Assembly (NCBI RefSeq): GCF_040822065.1
Contig: NZ_CP162005.1
Coordinates: 5,022,001 to 5,086,000, forward strand
Source of the DNA: Pedobacter sp. WC2423
Lineage (GTDB): Bacteria > Bacteroidota > Bacteroidia > Sphingobacteriales > Sphingobacteriaceae
Length of the DNA stretch: 64,000 nt
Reading direction: 5' to 3'
Numbering within the stretch: the stretch's first letter is position 1; the number at the start of each line of letters is the position of its first letter. The notes below the pieces were generated by a model that worked only from the letters and a program-made list of their open reading frames with translations, ran no database searches and was not told the DNA's origin. Both the position numbers and the translations under genes were made by a program. Of the stretch, positions 39,415 through 48,516 are shown piece after piece.

Positions 39415-41223
39415 TTATTGTTTGTTTTTATAAATGTATATTCCGGGTATTTTTAGTTTTTTTGATAATCTCTCCAATTCAAGCCTGGCTGATTCCTCAT
39501 CTTTTAACGTTGCAATACTCATCTTTAGTCTTTTTCCCGACATATTGGTGACAACTTTCGCAGTGATGCCGCTTCTTTTCATCAATTCGATGAATCTGTC
39601 TGCTTCCTTCTGGTCATGCATGGAAGCTCCTATAATTTCATAAAGAACAGGGGCATCATGTGTTTGAGCGACTGCCTTTTTCAGTACTGAATCTTTCTTT
39701 GCGGCAGCAGGAACAGCGGTTGAAGGAGCTACGGCTGTTGTTGTTTTAGTGGTATCAACAGGGGTTGTAACCGTGTCAGATTTATATCTTTCCTGTATTG
39801 GGCGTTTAACTGGCTCTTCAACTTTTGGAGTTGCAAAAGGGTTATTCGCTAATATTCCGTTAAACCATTCTGGTTTGACTATATAAGCAACAATCATCAT
39901 GATCACTAAAATCAGAAAACCAAGTATGATTTTTAAATATAACGGGGTAGTTTTAGGTTGTTCTTCCTCTTCTTCCGGGGTATAAATTTCCTCGTTCTTA
40001 TTGTAAAAAGGAGCTGGTTCAGTCGTTTTAGTATTGTCTTTGATGTTCCAGATCACTTCTTCCTGCTCTGTAATCGTAGCTTTTGCAACCGGAGATTTAG
40101 AGCGGTAGAAATTCAGGGCTTCGATTTCTGCACGAAGCTGGTTTTCATCTTTACGTGGTTGACCCGGGCTATCAGGAATCAGGTTCTCCTGATCGGGAAC
40201 TACTGTTTCTATGGTTGGCTCCTGAACCGGGGTAACCGTTTCTGCGACAGGAGTTATTTCTTCTTTCGGAACTTCTGCTACAGGTACTACTGGTTCTTCC
40301 ATATGGGGAACAACTGTTTCCACAGCAGCAATAGCTGCTGGTGTTTCTTCAACGGCTGTCACTTCCTCTTCGGGAGTTTCAACCTGATCGGGAATAATCG
40401 CTGGTGTTTCTTCAACGGCTGTCACTTCCTTTTCGGGAGTTTCAACCTGATCGGGAATAATCGCTGGTGTTTCTTCAACGGCTGTCACTTCCTCTTCGGG
40501 AGTTTCAACCTGATCGGGAATAATCGCTGGTGTTTCTTCAATGGCTATCACTTCCTTTTCAGGAGTTTCAACCTGATCGGGAATAATCGCTGGTGTTTCT
40601 TCAATGGCTGTCACTTCCTTTTCGGGAGTTTCAACCTGATCGGGAACAACCGGAGTTTCAAAAGGCAAAGTTTCTTCTTCAGGAGCAGCCGGGGTTTCTT
40701 CTTCAATAGCAGCCGGAGCTTCTTTAACCGGAACCTCCTGTGGTAATACTTCTTCTGTATTTGACTGATTTTCTTCCACCGAAGGTGTTTCAGGCATGAT
40801 CTCTTCGGCTGAAGGTTCCTGTTCTGCTTTCACAACTGGTAACCCATAAAAATCGAAACCGTAATTCAGTTTCTCAGAGGGCTCAAAGTGTACTTCATCA
40901 TCAGCTTTATATAGTTTCCCAAGTTCACCAAAACCGGCTTCCTGCTGATTATTTAATTGCTGTAAAATACCAGTGCTGAATTCATCAATAAAGTAGTTGG
41001 CAGTATCAATTGATACATTCCTCTTTTTACTGATAAATTCGGCTAATATAATCTCTTCTTTAACTTCAGGTGTAAAGTCAATAACATAACTGGGAGGTAC
41101 GAATGAATGCATTTCAGCATCGTACCTTCCCGGTAATTTCTTTTTATAGAGAGTTCCCAATCCGGAAACCCCTACAGCTTTACGGGTTTGAATAAGTTCT
41201 GAGAGGTAAGATAAGATATCCAT
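39415..41223 (-). CDS. HU-like (CCDC81-type) and SPOR domain membrane protein (602 aa)
   Basis: Start set at ATG 41223 (MDILSYLSELIQTRKAVGVS); the longer frame from 41259 adds 12 unlikely residues. Order: an HU/CCDC81-like domain (about 1-125) with GLGTLYKKKLPGRYDAEMHS and GFGELGKLYKA; an acidic linker with five 20-residue repeats around PDQVETPEKEV (about 191-295); a membrane helix near 426-448 (IILGFLILVIMMIVAYIV); and a C-terminal SPOR domain (about 522-602), which in other proteins binds denuded peptidoglycan. It probably spans the inner membrane and links to the cell wall; partners are encoded next to it. Confidence 0.85.
   Translation of the reverse strand: MDILSYLSELIQTRKAVGVSGLGTLYKKKLPGRYDAEMHSFVPPSYVIDFTPEVKEEIILAEFISKKRNVSIDTANYFIDEFSTGILQQLNNQQEAGFGELGKLYKADDEVHFEPSEKLNYGFDFYGLPVVKAEQEPSAEEIMPETPSVEENQSNTEEVLPQEVPVKEAPAAIEEETPAAPEEETLPFETPVVPDQVETPEKEVTAIEETPAIIPDQVETPEKEVIAIEETPAIIPDQVETPEEEVTAVEETPAIIPDQVETPEKEVTAVEETPAIIPDQVETPEEEVTAVEETPAAIAAVETVVPHMEEPVVPVAEVPKEEITPVAETVTPVQEPTIETVVPDQENLIPDSPGQPRKDENQLRAEIEALNFYRSKSPVAKATITEQEEVIWNIKDNTKTTEPAPFYNKNEEIYTPEEEEEQPKTTPLYLKIILGFLILVIMMIVAYIVKPEWFNGILANNPFATPKVEEPVKRPIQERYKSDTVTTPVDTTKTTTAVAPSTAVPAAAKKDSVLKKAVAQTHDAPVLYEIIGASMHDQKEADRFIELMKRSGITAKVVTNMSGKRLKMSIATLKDEESARLELERLSKKLKIPGIYIYKNKQ
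40339..40650 (-). repeat. Tandem 60-bp coding repeat
   Basis: Five copies of an exactly 60-bp unit inside the HU/SPOR gene, encoding the 20-residue acidic repeats. Copies differ by a few bases (Lys/Glu and Ile/Val changes). Copy number could vary between strains by replication slippage without shifting the frame. Confidence 0.85.
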
Positions 41224-41297
41224 TCTGGTAAAAATAAATTTAAATTCCGTATCAACCAATTATAATTGTAATTGGCTGGATAAATCTCTCCAGGCTT

Positions 41298-43076
41298 TTA
41301 GAACGAATAACTGATTCCACCAAATACATTCACACCAATTGCCTGGTAATATAAGTATCTGCTGTATTGTTTATTTAACAGGTTATTTGCTTTAACGAAT
41401 GCTGAGAATCTGTTGTTGATCTTATAGTTGGCGCCAAGTCCTAAGTCTACAAAACCTTTCACATTCACTACTTTTTCAATAGCTGTGTTAGGGATGATAT
41501 AAGGAGCAGCCGGAGCAGCATTATAAATCTTTGCATTAGATGCATCCTGGATAACTACAGCAGCAGTAAACCCTAATTTGTCTGTTACATTATACAACAG
41601 GTCTGAACTTATACGTAACTGAGGTTTGAACCAGCTATATTGCTCTGAAGCTGGTTTATAATCTTCTACGTTGATTTTACCAGTCCATTTTAACTGATCG
41701 CTCACCTGTACAGAAACTTCACCTTCTAAACCTAATAATTTCATTGTTCCGAAATCGTAGATCACGTCAAATTTATTGAAGTCAGTAAAGTTGTTCACGA
41801 AAAGTGGCATGTCAGTAATTTCCTTGCGGTAAACTCTTGCTTTGTAACCAAAACCAGGGCCACCAGTACCTTTAATACCTGCACTGAAACTTAGTTTTTC
41901 AATAGAGTTTTTAATCGCAATGTTGCTATTCAGGAATGGGTTTTCATCCGTGAATTCTTTCATAGAATTTCTGTTCACGTCTCCTTTGATCTCTCCGAAA
42001 ATCTGAAGGTAATCAGGAATAATAGTGAAATCTGCGGTTACAGCAGGGAAGATTCTTGATTTAGACACAGTACCAAATTCCTGCACGAAGTTAATTCCTG
42101 CGGTAATTTTGATTCCACTGGCTTGTAAACGGATATATGGATTTAAACGCAATAAGTTATTGGTTACACTTGTCAATACATCTTTCGTATTTCCAAACTC
42201 TCCGGATGCAGCCAGACCGAAGTTGAAACTGCTGATTCTTTTATTTAAATAACCATTGATGACCACTGAATTCTCTCTGGCAGATAACTGGTCGCCCCAG
42301 ATATAGCCATTTATTTTGGCTGCATAACTTAAGGCATCCTCATCTTCACTGTGTTTATTGACAACCTCTGCTTCTGCTTCAATAAAGTTGAAAGATTGTT
42401 TTCCGGGATTTGGATTTCTTAATGGATCAGCTTCGTCATAACCATAGAAATAAACACCTTTTCTCTCGTAATTAATACGTCCGCTGAATATAGCTTTTTC
42501 GCCGATGCTGCGACCGAAAACACTTAATTGCTGCTGATTGAATTTTTGTCCGTTTAATTTCCCCGACTGACTAAAGTGCCTGAAAAAACCACCTGCCTGA
42601 AAATCTTCGGAACGGCCCATATTGATATAAGCTTCACCCAGGACTGTGCTGGCAGAACCTAAAGCACCTTTTACATAGTTATTGATAATTTCTGTTTGTC
42701 TTTCTGCTGCAACTTCTTGTGCGTATAACTTATCAATGTCAGAATTAAGCTCCAGTTTTCTATCAGTTAAGCTGTAATTGAAACGTGCTTTATAAGTTTT
42801 AACATCGTTCAAATCCGGGCTTCTTCTTAATTTAACCGCTTCAGCTAAAATTGGCTTATAGGGTCTTACTACTTCAATTTCTTCAGTTACCTGTTTATCG
42901 TCGTCGTTTTTATCGGCTACCTTTTTATCAGCAACTTTTTTTTCTGCCGCCTTCTTTTCAGTAGTCTTCTTTTCCGTTGGTTTTTTCTCGGTCGGTTTTT
43001 TATCCTGAGCCTTAATGGTCAGTGTACCTGCAGTCAGTAAAAAAACAGTAGTATATAATAATTTGTTGAATCTCAT
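41298..43076 (-). CDS. TonB-receptor-like outer membrane beta-barrel lacking a plug (592 aa)
   Basis: A signal peptide (MRFNKLLYTTVFLLTAGTLT), then a Lys-rich segment of short repeats (KKPTEKKPTEKKTTEKKAAE), then VTEEIEVVRPYKPILAEAVK. The C-terminal three quarters are amphipathic strands ending VKANNLLNKQYSRYLYYQAI and the terminal aromatic FGGISYSF, as in TonB-dependent receptors. There is no plug domain of usual length. It follows the 1006-aa TPR gene by 11 bp and precedes the SPOR gene by 74 bp. Exact substrate and whether it works with the tonB downstream are unknown. Confidence 0.75.
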   Translation of the reverse strand: MRFNKLLYTTVFLLTAGTLTIKAQDKKPTEKKPTEKKTTEKKAAEKKVADKKVADKNDDDKQVTEEIEVVRPYKPILAEAVKLRRSPDLNDVKTYKARFNYSLTDRKLELNSDIDKLYAQEVAAERQTEIINNYVKGALGSASTVLGEAYINMGRSEDFQAGGFFRHFSQSGKLNGQKFNQQQLSVFGRSIGEKAIFSGRINYERKGVYFYGYDEADPLRNPNPGKQSFNFIEAEAEVVNKHSEDEDALSYAAKINGYIWGDQLSARENSVVINGYLNKRISSFNFGLAASGEFGNTKDVLTSVTNNLLRLNPYIRLQASGIKITAGINFVQEFGTVSKSRIFPAVTADFTIIPDYLQIFGEIKGDVNRNSMKEFTDENPFLNSNIAIKNSIEKLSFSAGIKGTGGPGFGYKARVYRKEITDMPLFVNNFTDFNKFDVIYDFGTMKLLGLEGEVSVQVSDQLKWTGKINVEDYKPASEQYSWFKPQLRISSDLLYNVTDKLGFTAAVVIQDASNAKIYNAAPAAPYIIPNTAIEKVVNVKGFVDLGLGANYKINNRFSAFVKANNLLNKQYSRYLYYQAIGVNVFGGISYSF

Positions 43077-43087
43077 GGTGCTTTGTC

Positions 43088-46000
43088 TTATTTAATTTTT
43101 TCTAATTTCTCTTTGGCAGTAGCGACAATTTCATCTTTACCGTCATAGTTATCAATAATACTTAAGAGCGTACTTTTTGCTTGCAGTTTGTCTTTTAATG
43201 CGACATAATTATCTGCCAGCAGGATAAACGCTTTTGCCACCCAGTAATCGTAAGATGGCATGTTATTGACTAAATCAAAACAAGTTTTCTGAGATGCTTT
43301 ATAGTCATGTTTATTATATTGAATTTCTGCCAGTGTGTATTTTGCTTCAGCAGCTGCCAGTGTTTTTGTTTTAGCCACTACGTTAGCAAATGATTTTACT
43401 GCCATTGTGGTATCGGCTTTCAGCAAGTAAGCTTTACCAGCATACAGGTCTGCACTGTTCACTTCTTCTTCAGAAGCTTTGTCAGATTCTTTAGTCAGCA
43501 ATACATATTTCAGCATATCGTCCGGCATGTTCAATGCGGTATAAGCCTGAAGCAGATTGTTAATGGCGAAAGAATAATGCGATTTATAATCTGCTGATGT
43601 TTCCAGTCTTTTCAGATAAACAATAGCCTCATTGTATTTTTTCTGCGCTAAGAATAATTTAGAAATACTAACCAGTGAGCGTTCTGTATAATCACTTGTC
43701 CAGTCATTCAGAATGAATTCGTAATCTGCAATTGCATCATCAGGACGGTTCAGTTTAACCAGCGATTCTGCTCTGATAAACTTCGCTTCTTTTGCATGTA
43801 TTGCTTTGGGATACTTGTCAAAGTAGGCATTCACACTTTCTACTGTTCCTTGGGCATCACCTTTCAGGTAAGTGTTTTTGGCTGCTGAGAAAACAATGTT
43901 GTCCTGCTCTGCTACCGTATAATTACCAATAGGTGTAGTATTCGCATAGGCAATAAAACCATTCGCATCGCCACGGTCAACATAGATGTTTTTGATAGAT
44001 TCCAGGGCTTGTTTAGCTTCTTCAGTACTTGCGTAATCGTTGATTACTTTTTTGAAGGATGCCAATGCCTCATCATCTTTGTCCTGGTTATATTGTACCA
44101 GTCCGATGGTAACCAATGCTCTTGGCACATAGCTGCTGTTTGGATATTTACTGATTAATGCAGTCAGGTCAGTTTTTGATTTGTCCAGGTCGCCTTTATT
44201 GAAATAAGTATAGGCAATTTCAAAACCCGCATCATCTGCATAGTTTGAAGAAGGGAATTGTTGTAACAAACTGCCCATTGTAGCAATTTTGGTATCATCC
44301 TGTCCTTGTAATCCCTGGATCATTCCTCTCTGGAACAAAGCATAATCTTCACCGGTTGATTTGTTGGTGATGATCCTGTTGTAATAGGTTAAGGCATTGC
44401 TGTAACTTTTGCTCACAAAGTATGAATCCGCTAAACGCATCGTTGCATCAACTACTGTGTTTTTGTCTTTATCATTTCCATTCAGGAAGCGTTCGAAATA
44501 AGTTGCTGCTTTCGCATATTTCTCATCTTCGAAGGCTGCATAAGCCAGTGCATAATTCGCAAAGTTGTATACTTTGGTTTTATCTGCACCAGGCATCGCA
44601 AGAAATTTCTCAAATGTTCTGACTGCTTCTCCGTACTTGCGTAACTCGTACATGGCTTCTGCCATCCAGTAAGTACTTAAGGCGTGAATTTCAGGATCAT
44701 TAGGAATTGCATTGGAACGCTGGAACATCGAAAGACCATTCGGGAAAGCACGTTCATTATAGAATTCCAGACCTCTGAAGTATAATACCTTCTGATAAGC
44801 TTCCAGTGCTTCTGGTGATTTATTCTGAATAGGCTCTAAAATATCAATAGCTGCCTGATAGTTTTTACTGGTCAGCAAAATCTCGCCCAATAAAGTTTTG
44901 GCGTCGTTGATTTTACGTGAAGATGGGAATTGCTTTAAGAAGCTCTGTGTTGATTCTAATGCCTGCTGATTAAAATCAAGTTCATAACTTAATCTTGCAT
45001 AGTTGATCCAGGCATCTTCCTGAGTTACTTTGTCAAATTCAAGACGGGACGCCCTGAAAAAAGCACTTCTTGCTTTTGATTTATCGCCCAGTTTAATGAA
45101 TGCACGTCCTAAGGTGTGCATTCCGCTTTGTAAGTACACATCATCTGCAGTTAACTGCTCCAATATACCTACAGATTCTCTGTACATTCCTAATTCGAAC
45201 AGGGAGTAACCGTACTGATAGATGAAAAGATTGTTTTTGGTTTTAGTATTACCACTCTTGGTATAAAAATCACTGAAATACAGTGCTGCATTTTTATAGT
45301 CTGATTTGGCGAAATAAGAAGCCGCAATCAAACTCAGCATTTCTGCTTCAAATTGTTGTTTTGTATCTTTTAATACCGGAACAGCATAACTGATCACATC
45401 ATCATAACGCTCATCCAGGTAATACATGGACGTGATATAGTAAGGATAACTTGCTTCATAAGTTTTAGAACCTTTCAGTTTTTCAAAATTACTCAGGGCT
45501 GTTTTGTATTCTTTATTCAGGTAATTGATATAAGCGAAATAATAAGTCGCACTTTCCTGGAAAGGACCGTCAACTTTTTTTACAGCTTCAAATAAAGGTT
45601 CTGCTTTTTCTATATTTTTCAGTTCGAAATAAGAATAAGCTTGTTTGAACTGGTATTCTGTTCTTTGTTTTTGAGAAAGGGTAGAAGGATCAGTTTTTTC
45701 AAACCAGTCCAGTGCTTTCTGGTAGTTCTTTTGTGCAAAGTAAGATTTACCTACGTGGAAGTAAGCTAATTTAGTGTTTGGATTTAAAGGGTAATCTTTA
45801 ATGAAGGTTTGAAACAGGCTTTCCGCATCGCGGTTACCTAATTCCAAAGCGCAGACAGCGGCATAAAACTTCGCGTTTTCTTTCAATAAAGAAAGTTCAG
45901 CGTTACTTTCCTGAGCTGTTCCGGGTTTTTGTCTTAGCTGTTCAACCAATCTGAATTGCTGGGCTGCTGCGACATACTTTTCATTTTGAAGCAGTTCAAG

Positions 46001-46108
46001 GCCCGTCTGATAGTTTTTATTGAGGTTTACTAACGCACTTACCTGCGCATAACCTGCGGTAAGGTTACCAGCTAATAAAAGCGGAATAAAAAAGTATTTT
46101 TTCTTCAT
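43088..46108 (-). CDS. Large secreted tetratricopeptide repeat protein (1006 aa)
   Basis: A signal peptide (MKKKYFFIPLLLAGNLTAGY) is followed by TPR-like helices over nearly the whole length, e.g. FHVGKSYFAQKNYQKALDWF, QFKQAYSYFELKNIEKAEPL, and many YxxALxxF pairs. It is a periplasmic or outer-membrane-attached scaffold; such proteins collect partner proteins, but no catalytic domain is seen. It heads the operon with the barrel, SPOR protein and ExbBD-TonB. Size is at the upper end for this type. Confidence 0.88.
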   Translation of the reverse strand: MKKKYFFIPLLLAGNLTAGYAQVSALVNLNKNYQTGLELLQNEKYVAAAQQFRLVEQLRQKPGTAQESNAELSLLKENAKFYAAVCALELGNRDAESLFQTFIKDYPLNPNTKLAYFHVGKSYFAQKNYQKALDWFEKTDPSTLSQKQRTEYQFKQAYSYFELKNIEKAEPLFEAVKKVDGPFQESATYYFAYINYLNKEYKTALSNFEKLKGSKTYEASYPYYITSMYYLDERYDDVISYAVPVLKDTKQQFEAEMLSLIAASYFAKSDYKNAALYFSDFYTKSGNTKTKNNLFIYQYGYSLFELGMYRESVGILEQLTADDVYLQSGMHTLGRAFIKLGDKSKARSAFFRASRLEFDKVTQEDAWINYARLSYELDFNQQALESTQSFLKQFPSSRKINDAKTLLGEILLTSKNYQAAIDILEPIQNKSPEALEAYQKVLYFRGLEFYNERAFPNGLSMFQRSNAIPNDPEIHALSTYWMAEAMYELRKYGEAVRTFEKFLAMPGADKTKVYNFANYALAYAAFEDEKYAKAATYFERFLNGNDKDKNTVVDATMRLADSYFVSKSYSNALTYYNRIITNKSTGEDYALFQRGMIQGLQGQDDTKIATMGSLLQQFPSSNYADDAGFEIAYTYFNKGDLDKSKTDLTALISKYPNSSYVPRALVTIGLVQYNQDKDDEALASFKKVINDYASTEEAKQALESIKNIYVDRGDANGFIAYANTTPIGNYTVAEQDNIVFSAAKNTYLKGDAQGTVESVNAYFDKYPKAIHAKEAKFIRAESLVKLNRPDDAIADYEFILNDWTSDYTERSLVSISKLFLAQKKYNEAIVYLKRLETSADYKSHYSFAINNLLQAYTALNMPDDMLKYVLLTKESDKASEEEVNSADLYAGKAYLLKADTTMAVKSFANVVAKTKTLAAAEAKYTLAEIQYNKHDYKASQKTCFDLVNNMPSYDYWVAKAFILLADNYVALKDKLQAKSTLLSIIDNYDGKDEIVATAKEKLEKIK

Positions 46109-46320
46109 TGGTATTTAATTTCTTTAAGCGGTTATGAAACTAGCCCGGACTATCCCGATTTAAAACGCGATAAACTCCTGATAGTTGCAATGATTTCAAA
46201 TATGGTTGCTGCTAATATAATTATTGTAATGTGCCTTATTAACATAAGAAGTTAACAAGTGTTGATAACACTGTTTAACGATAATTCAGCCGGAATGGTA
46301 TAAAAGAAAAGATGTGAAGA

Positions 46321-47253
46321 CTAATCTCTCTGAGAAGCAAGCAGATAAAGTACAGCCATTCGGATAGCTACTCCATTTTCTACCTGATCTAAAATGATCG
46401 ATTGTTTACTGTCAGCGACATCACTTGTAATCTCCACACCCCTGTTGATAGGGCCTGGGTGCATGACAATAATTTCTTTATCCAGGTTGTCCAGAATCTG
46501 TTTGTTCAGCCCGTACATCATTGCATATTCCCTTAAAGAAGGGAAGTATTTGATGTCCTGTCTTTCCAGTTGAATGCGCAGCATATTGGCCACATCACAC
46601 CAGTTTAAAGCTTTGATCAGATCATGTTCAACCTTTACACCCAAACTGGCAATATGTTTAGGGATTAAAGTAGTCGGCCCGCAAACCATCACCTCTGCAC
46701 CCAGTTTTTGCAGGCAGAGTATATTAGAGATGGCTACTCTTGAATGCAGGATATCTCCGACAATCACGACTTTTTTGCCGCTGACTTCACCTAACTTTTC
46801 CCGGATGGAGTAAGCGTCCAGCAATGCCTGAGTAGGATGCTCATGCGCACCGTCTCCGGCATTTACAATCTGTGCGTTGATATGTTTGCTCAGGAAAACC
46901 CCTGCGCCTGCGTATGGATGTCTCATCACTACCATGTCCACTTTCATGGCCAGGATATTGTTCACGGTATCAATCAGTGTCTCCCCTTTACTTACAGAAG
47001 AGGAGGAAGCTGCAAAATTGATCACATCAGCAGAAAGTCTCTTTTCTGCCAGTTCGAAGGATAATTTGGTTCGTGTTGAGTTTTCGAAGAAGATATTTGC
47101 AATGGTAATATCACGCAGTGAAGGAACTTTTTTTATCGTCCTGTTGATGACGCCCTTGAAATTATCTGCAGTCTCAAAAATCAATTCAATATCATTCAGG
47201 GTAATATCTTTAATGCCTAAAAGATGTCGTGTTGATAGTTTTTCTGCTGCCAT
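46321..47253 (-). CDS. pyrB: Aspartate carbamoyltransferase, catalytic chain PyrB (310 aa)
   Basis: It forms N-carbamoyl-L-aspartate in pyrimidine synthesis. The carbamoyl-phosphate motif STRTKLSFELAEKRL is near residue 60, and HPTQALLDAYSIRE near 140. Also seen: VGDILHSRVAISN and a C-terminal MHPGPINRGVEI, all characteristic of the catalytic chain. No pyrI regulatory chain is next to it. It starts 4 bp after pyrR. Confidence 0.95.
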   Translation of the reverse strand: MAAEKLSTRHLLGIKDITLNDIELIFETADNFKGVINRTIKKVPSLRDITIANIFFENSTRTKLSFELAEKRLSADVINFAASSSSVSKGETLIDTVNNILAMKVDMVVMRHPYAGAGVFLSKHINAQIVNAGDGAHEHPTQALLDAYSIREKLGEVSGKKVVIVGDILHSRVAISNILCLQKLGAEVMVCGPTTLIPKHIASLGVKVEHDLIKALNWCDVANMLRIQLERQDIKYFPSLREYAMMYGLNKQILDNLDKEIIVMHPGPINRGVEITSDVADSKQSIILDQVENGVAIRMAVLYLLASQRD

Positions 47254-47256
47254 TTC

Positions 47257-47805
47257 TTATTTATTTCGGTCTGATAATAATATTACTTTGTCTTCTCCTT
47301 CTGTCTCTTTCCAGCTTACTTTTACCATTTGAGAATCCAGGCTATCTACCTGCTGCCCGATATAATCAGGTTCAATAGGTACATGTCTTGAAAATCTCCT
47401 GTCGATGAGTACCAATAGCTCTACTTTGGCTGGTCTGCCAAAAGCAAGTAATGCATCCAGTGCAGCCCTGATGGTGCGGCCTGTCCAGAGTACATCATCG
47501 ATCAGAATGACATTACAGTCTTCAATGATAAAGTCTATCGTGTTGCTGTTTGCGGAAACAAGCCCGTCCTTTCTTCTAAAGTCATCTCTGAAGAAAGTGA
47601 TGTCAAGATTACCTTTTCTGATATTCTTGTTTTTAAGGGTTTCTGAAAGTTCTTGTTTGATTCTGTCTGCGAAGTAACTGCCACGGGGCTGTATACCAAT
47701 GAGTACGGTATTAGAAAAATCGTTGTGATTCTCAATTAATTGATGACAAAGTCTCTTAATTGTGATTTGGAATTTTTTACCGTCTAGCAGGGTTCTCTTT
47801 TGCAT
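47257..47805 (-). CDS. pyrR: Bifunctional pyr operon regulator / uracil phosphoribosyltransferase PyrR (182 aa)
   Basis: The PRPP-binding motif is VILIDDVLWTGRTIRAALDA; the RNA-binding-type surface of the family is hinted by the basic stretch FFRDDFRRKDGLVSANSNT. Start set at ATG 47805 rather than the TTG at 47811. Directly upstream of pyrB. In Bacillus, PyrR binds pyr mRNA leaders to terminate transcription; here the leader seems too short for that. Confidence 0.92.
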   Translation of the reverse strand: MQKRTLLDGKKFQITIKRLCHQLIENHNDFSNTVLIGIQPRGSYFADRIKQELSETLKNKNIRKGNLDITFFRDDFRRKDGLVSANSNTIDFIIEDCNVILIDDVLWTGRTIRAALDALLAFGRPAKVELLVLIDRRFSRHVPIEPDYIGQQVDSLDSQMVKVSWKETEGEDKVILLSDRNK

Positions 47806-47821
47806 TGACAAATTGATTAGG

Positions 47822-47829
47822 CAAATATA
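47822..47829 (-). promoter_or_regulatory. -7 box upstream of pyrR
   Basis: TATATTTG on the minus strand, 16 nt before the pyrR ATG at 47805. A possible TTG lies about 25 nt further upstream, which is slightly too far. The predicted leader is about 10 nt. Confidence 0.45.
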
Positions 47830-48016
47830 AAAAATCGGATTGAATATGTGTCCGCAATTTTAATTAATTTCAATGAGCTTCGACGTTTTAATTGTAAAAT
47901 AATGCTAATTGCCTGATTTATAGCCTGACAATTTCGCAATTATTAATCCATATTTCCGTTACTATTAATTAGAAGACAGAATTGCTCAAAATCGTTCTAA
48001 TTCACTAAATTTCACT

Positions 48017-48412
48017 ATGCATCATGCTATAATATTCTTTGACGGCGTTTGCAATCTATGTGCAGGCTCTGTTAAATTCGTCATCAAGAGAGATAAAAAA
48101 GACAGATTCAGATTTGCTGCCTTACAGAGCGATATTACGCAGCAGCATCTTGGTGCATTTGGTTTATCACTCAGTGAACTCAGCAGTGTTATTCTGTTAG
48201 AGAATGGGAGGGTTTATCAACGTTCCACAGCTGCTTTACGTATTGCAAGACATTTGAGTGGCGGCTGGCCATTGTTATATATTTTTATACTTGTTCCTGC
48301 TTTTATCCGCGACTTCGTTTACAATCAGATCGCAAAGCGGAGGTATGCTGTCTGGGGCAGAGAGGAGAGCTGTATGGTGCCTACAGCCGAATTGAAAGCT
48401 AAGTTTCTGTGA
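48017..48412 (+). CDS. DCC family thiol-disulfide oxidoreductase-like protein (131 aa)
   Basis: It opens with the family motif: FFDGVCNLCAGSVKFVIKRD, with the DxVCNLC that gives the DCC/DUF393 group its name. The middle is FAALQSDITQQHLGAFGLSL. The tail has one hydrophobic segment (GGWPLLYIFILVPAFIRDFV). The function is uncertain; a thioredoxin-like fold is proposed for the family. It stands alone, convergent with rpsA. Confidence 0.88.
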   Translation: MHHAIIFFDGVCNLCAGSVKFVIKRDKKDRFRFAALQSDITQQHLGAFGLSLSELSSVILLENGRVYQRSTAALRIARHLSGGWPLLYIFILVPAFIRDFVYNQIAKRRYAVWGREESCMVPTAELKAKFL

Positions 48413-48461
48413 TTGTTTTGTGAGGATTGTATGGTAAGGCCTGGTCTCAAAAACTTACCGC

Positions 48462-48500
48462 ATAAAAAAATAGGGTACCTGTAAGATACCCTATTTTTAT
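48462..48500. terminator. Bidirectional terminator between the DCC gene and rpsA
   Basis: Arms ataaaaaaatagggta and taccctatttttat with a 9-nt loop. It is A-rich on the left and T-rich on the right, between convergent genes. Confidence 0.85.
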
Positions 48501-48516
48501 GATATAAGCTTGAAGA

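Noticed and set aside
40339..40650. Regularly spaced repeats as a possible CRISPR array
   Set aside because: There are no unique spacers: whole 60-bp units are repeated, and they keep one protein reading frame.
39958..40746. A 262-codon plus-strand reading frame opposite the SPOR-domain gene
   Set aside because: It arises from the 60-bp coding repeat on the other strand, has Phe/Cys/Trp-rich low-complexity translation, and lies wholly inside a well-supported gene.
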